From: Verrucomicrobiota bacterium
Lineage (GTDB): Bacteria > Verrucomicrobiota > Verrucomicrobiia > Chthoniobacterales > UBA10450
Length of the DNA stretch: 14,335 nt
Direction: 5' to 3'
Assembly: GCA_003218815.1 (NCBI GenBank)
Contig: QHON01000035.1
Span: 1-14,335 of the forward strand
Made by a program: the position numbers and the translations under genes. The stretch's first letter is position 1. Every line of letters begins with the position of its first letter. This document shows positions 13,640 to 14,335 of this stretch, one piece after another. A model generated the notes under the pieces. That model saw only the letters and a program-made list of their open reading frames with translations. It did no database searches and was not told the origin of the DNA.

Positions 13640-14335
13640 ACCGAGACTGCTCCTTCCGATTCGAATGTGGTCATTGCTCGTCTTTCATTGCGTTGTCCTT
13701 GCAAAATCCGCCAGCAAATCGCGCAAATGCTCACCCCAAAAGATAGCATGATCGCGCCAGCCGCGACATGCGCTGTCGCGACATCGGCCGCTTTGTCGCT
13801 CCAAATAGTCCAAGCCCCGAGCGCAATCTGGCAAACGACTAGGGCGACCCATGTTATCGACAATCGCTTGAGCGCGGCGACGCCAGGTGCATCTCTCCAA
13901 ATCCGAAGACAAAACGCAACCACGATGATGGCGATGATCAACGCGAGAAACCGATGCGCCATTTGCAGCCAGATTTGGAACGCGTCCACGTCGGACAAAC
14001 CCCGGGCATCGCGCCAGGCGTTGATCTTTGCAAGCGCAGCCGAGCTCGTGTCTGGAATCCATCCGCCATTTGCCTTCGGGAAATCGAGAATCGCAAGGTC
14101 GCGATGTTGATGGCGCATCGTCGCGCCGAGCGCAAGCTGCACATAGATCGCGACCGTAGCCGCAATCGCAATTGTTTTGATCAGTCCAAATTTCTTTGGA
14201 TCGACAGCTGCATCAGAGAGTGCGCGCCAGAATTTCGAAGTGACGAGAGCGATTACGACGACCAGCCCAAGAAAAGCTTGCGCAAGACACGCGTGAAAGA
14301 TGCCGATTTCGTCTTTTAGCATGGTGACTCGAAGT
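13636..14335 (-). CDS. ctaA: Heme A synthase, N-terminus cut by the window edge
   Basis: CtaA (COX15/CtaA family) oxidises the C8 methyl of heme O to the formyl group of heme A in the membrane. The visible part is about 232 residues and continues through the right edge. An in-frame ATG at 14322 is internal, since the upstream codons read LRVT and join LKDEIGIFHACLAQAF, a conserved mid-protein segment. Candidate heme-ligand histidines are in IFHACLAQAF and, toward the end, ATAHVAAGA; MAHRFLALIIA lies in another helix. Five or six membrane helices are present, so about one third of the protein is missing. The soluble loop WIPDTSSAALAKINAW lies between helices. Its stop overlaps the cyoE start. 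It heads the visible part of the oxidase-assembly unit. Confidence 0.9.
   Translation of the reverse strand, partial: LRVTMLKDEIGIFHACLAQAFLGLVVVIALVTSKFWRALSDAAVDPKKFGLIKTIAIAATVAIYVQLALGATMRHQHRDLAILDFPKANGGWIPDTSSAALAKINAWRDARGLSDVDAFQIWLQMAHRFLALIIAIIVVAFCLRIWRDAPGVAALKRLSITWVALVVCQIALGAWTIWSDKAADVATAHVAAGAIMLSFGVSICAICWRILQGQRNERRAMTTFESEGAVSV

Overview
The window looks like chromosomal DNA of a soil bacterium, most likely Verrucomicrobiota (Spartobacteria/Chthoniobacterales type). That placement is inference from gene style: a UvrB/UvrC-motif protein, a DUF4412-like exported protein, a lone short nuoA, a ctaA-cyoE-sco run and few Shine-Dalgarno sites. No rRNA or marker gene settles it. 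There are no rRNA, tRNA or CRISPR features.

Region 1 (1-2596) is accessory DNA resembling a row of integron gene cassettes. It holds the tail of a medium-chain dehydrogenase/reductase, a DUF4386-type membrane protein and a membrane-anchored NAD(P)-dependent alcohol dehydrogenase, all on the + strand. Two full attC-like sites (252-345 and 2474-2596) and one left half-site (1120-1147) punctuate them. No integrase gene is visible. The core of the last site overlaps the stop codon of the converging maf gene, so the array ends exactly at the maf 3' end.

Region 2 (2591-4942, - strand) carries a UvrB/UvrC-motif protein, a secreted DUF4412-like protein and the nucleotide pyrophosphatase Maf. Region 3 (5058-8995, + strand, divergent from region 2) carries the tyrosine recombinase XerD, a large anchored exported protein of unknown role, a small basic protein, NADH-quinone oxidoreductase subunit A without its usual partners, and a Dabb-domain protein.

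Region 4 (9082-12011, + strand) is a two-gene overlapping unit for surface polysaccharide: a GT4 glycosyltransferase and RmlA/RfbA, which makes dTDP-glucose. The glycosyltransferase has an unusual C-terminal extension that looks like a second, catalytically empty copy of its N-terminal Rossmann domain. A near-perfect palindrome (12041-12061) separates it from region 5.

Region 5 (12069-14335, - strand) is a tightly overlapping ctaA-cyoE-sco unit. It covers conversion of heme B to heme O and heme A and copper delivery to cytochrome c oxidase. ctaA runs off the right edge.
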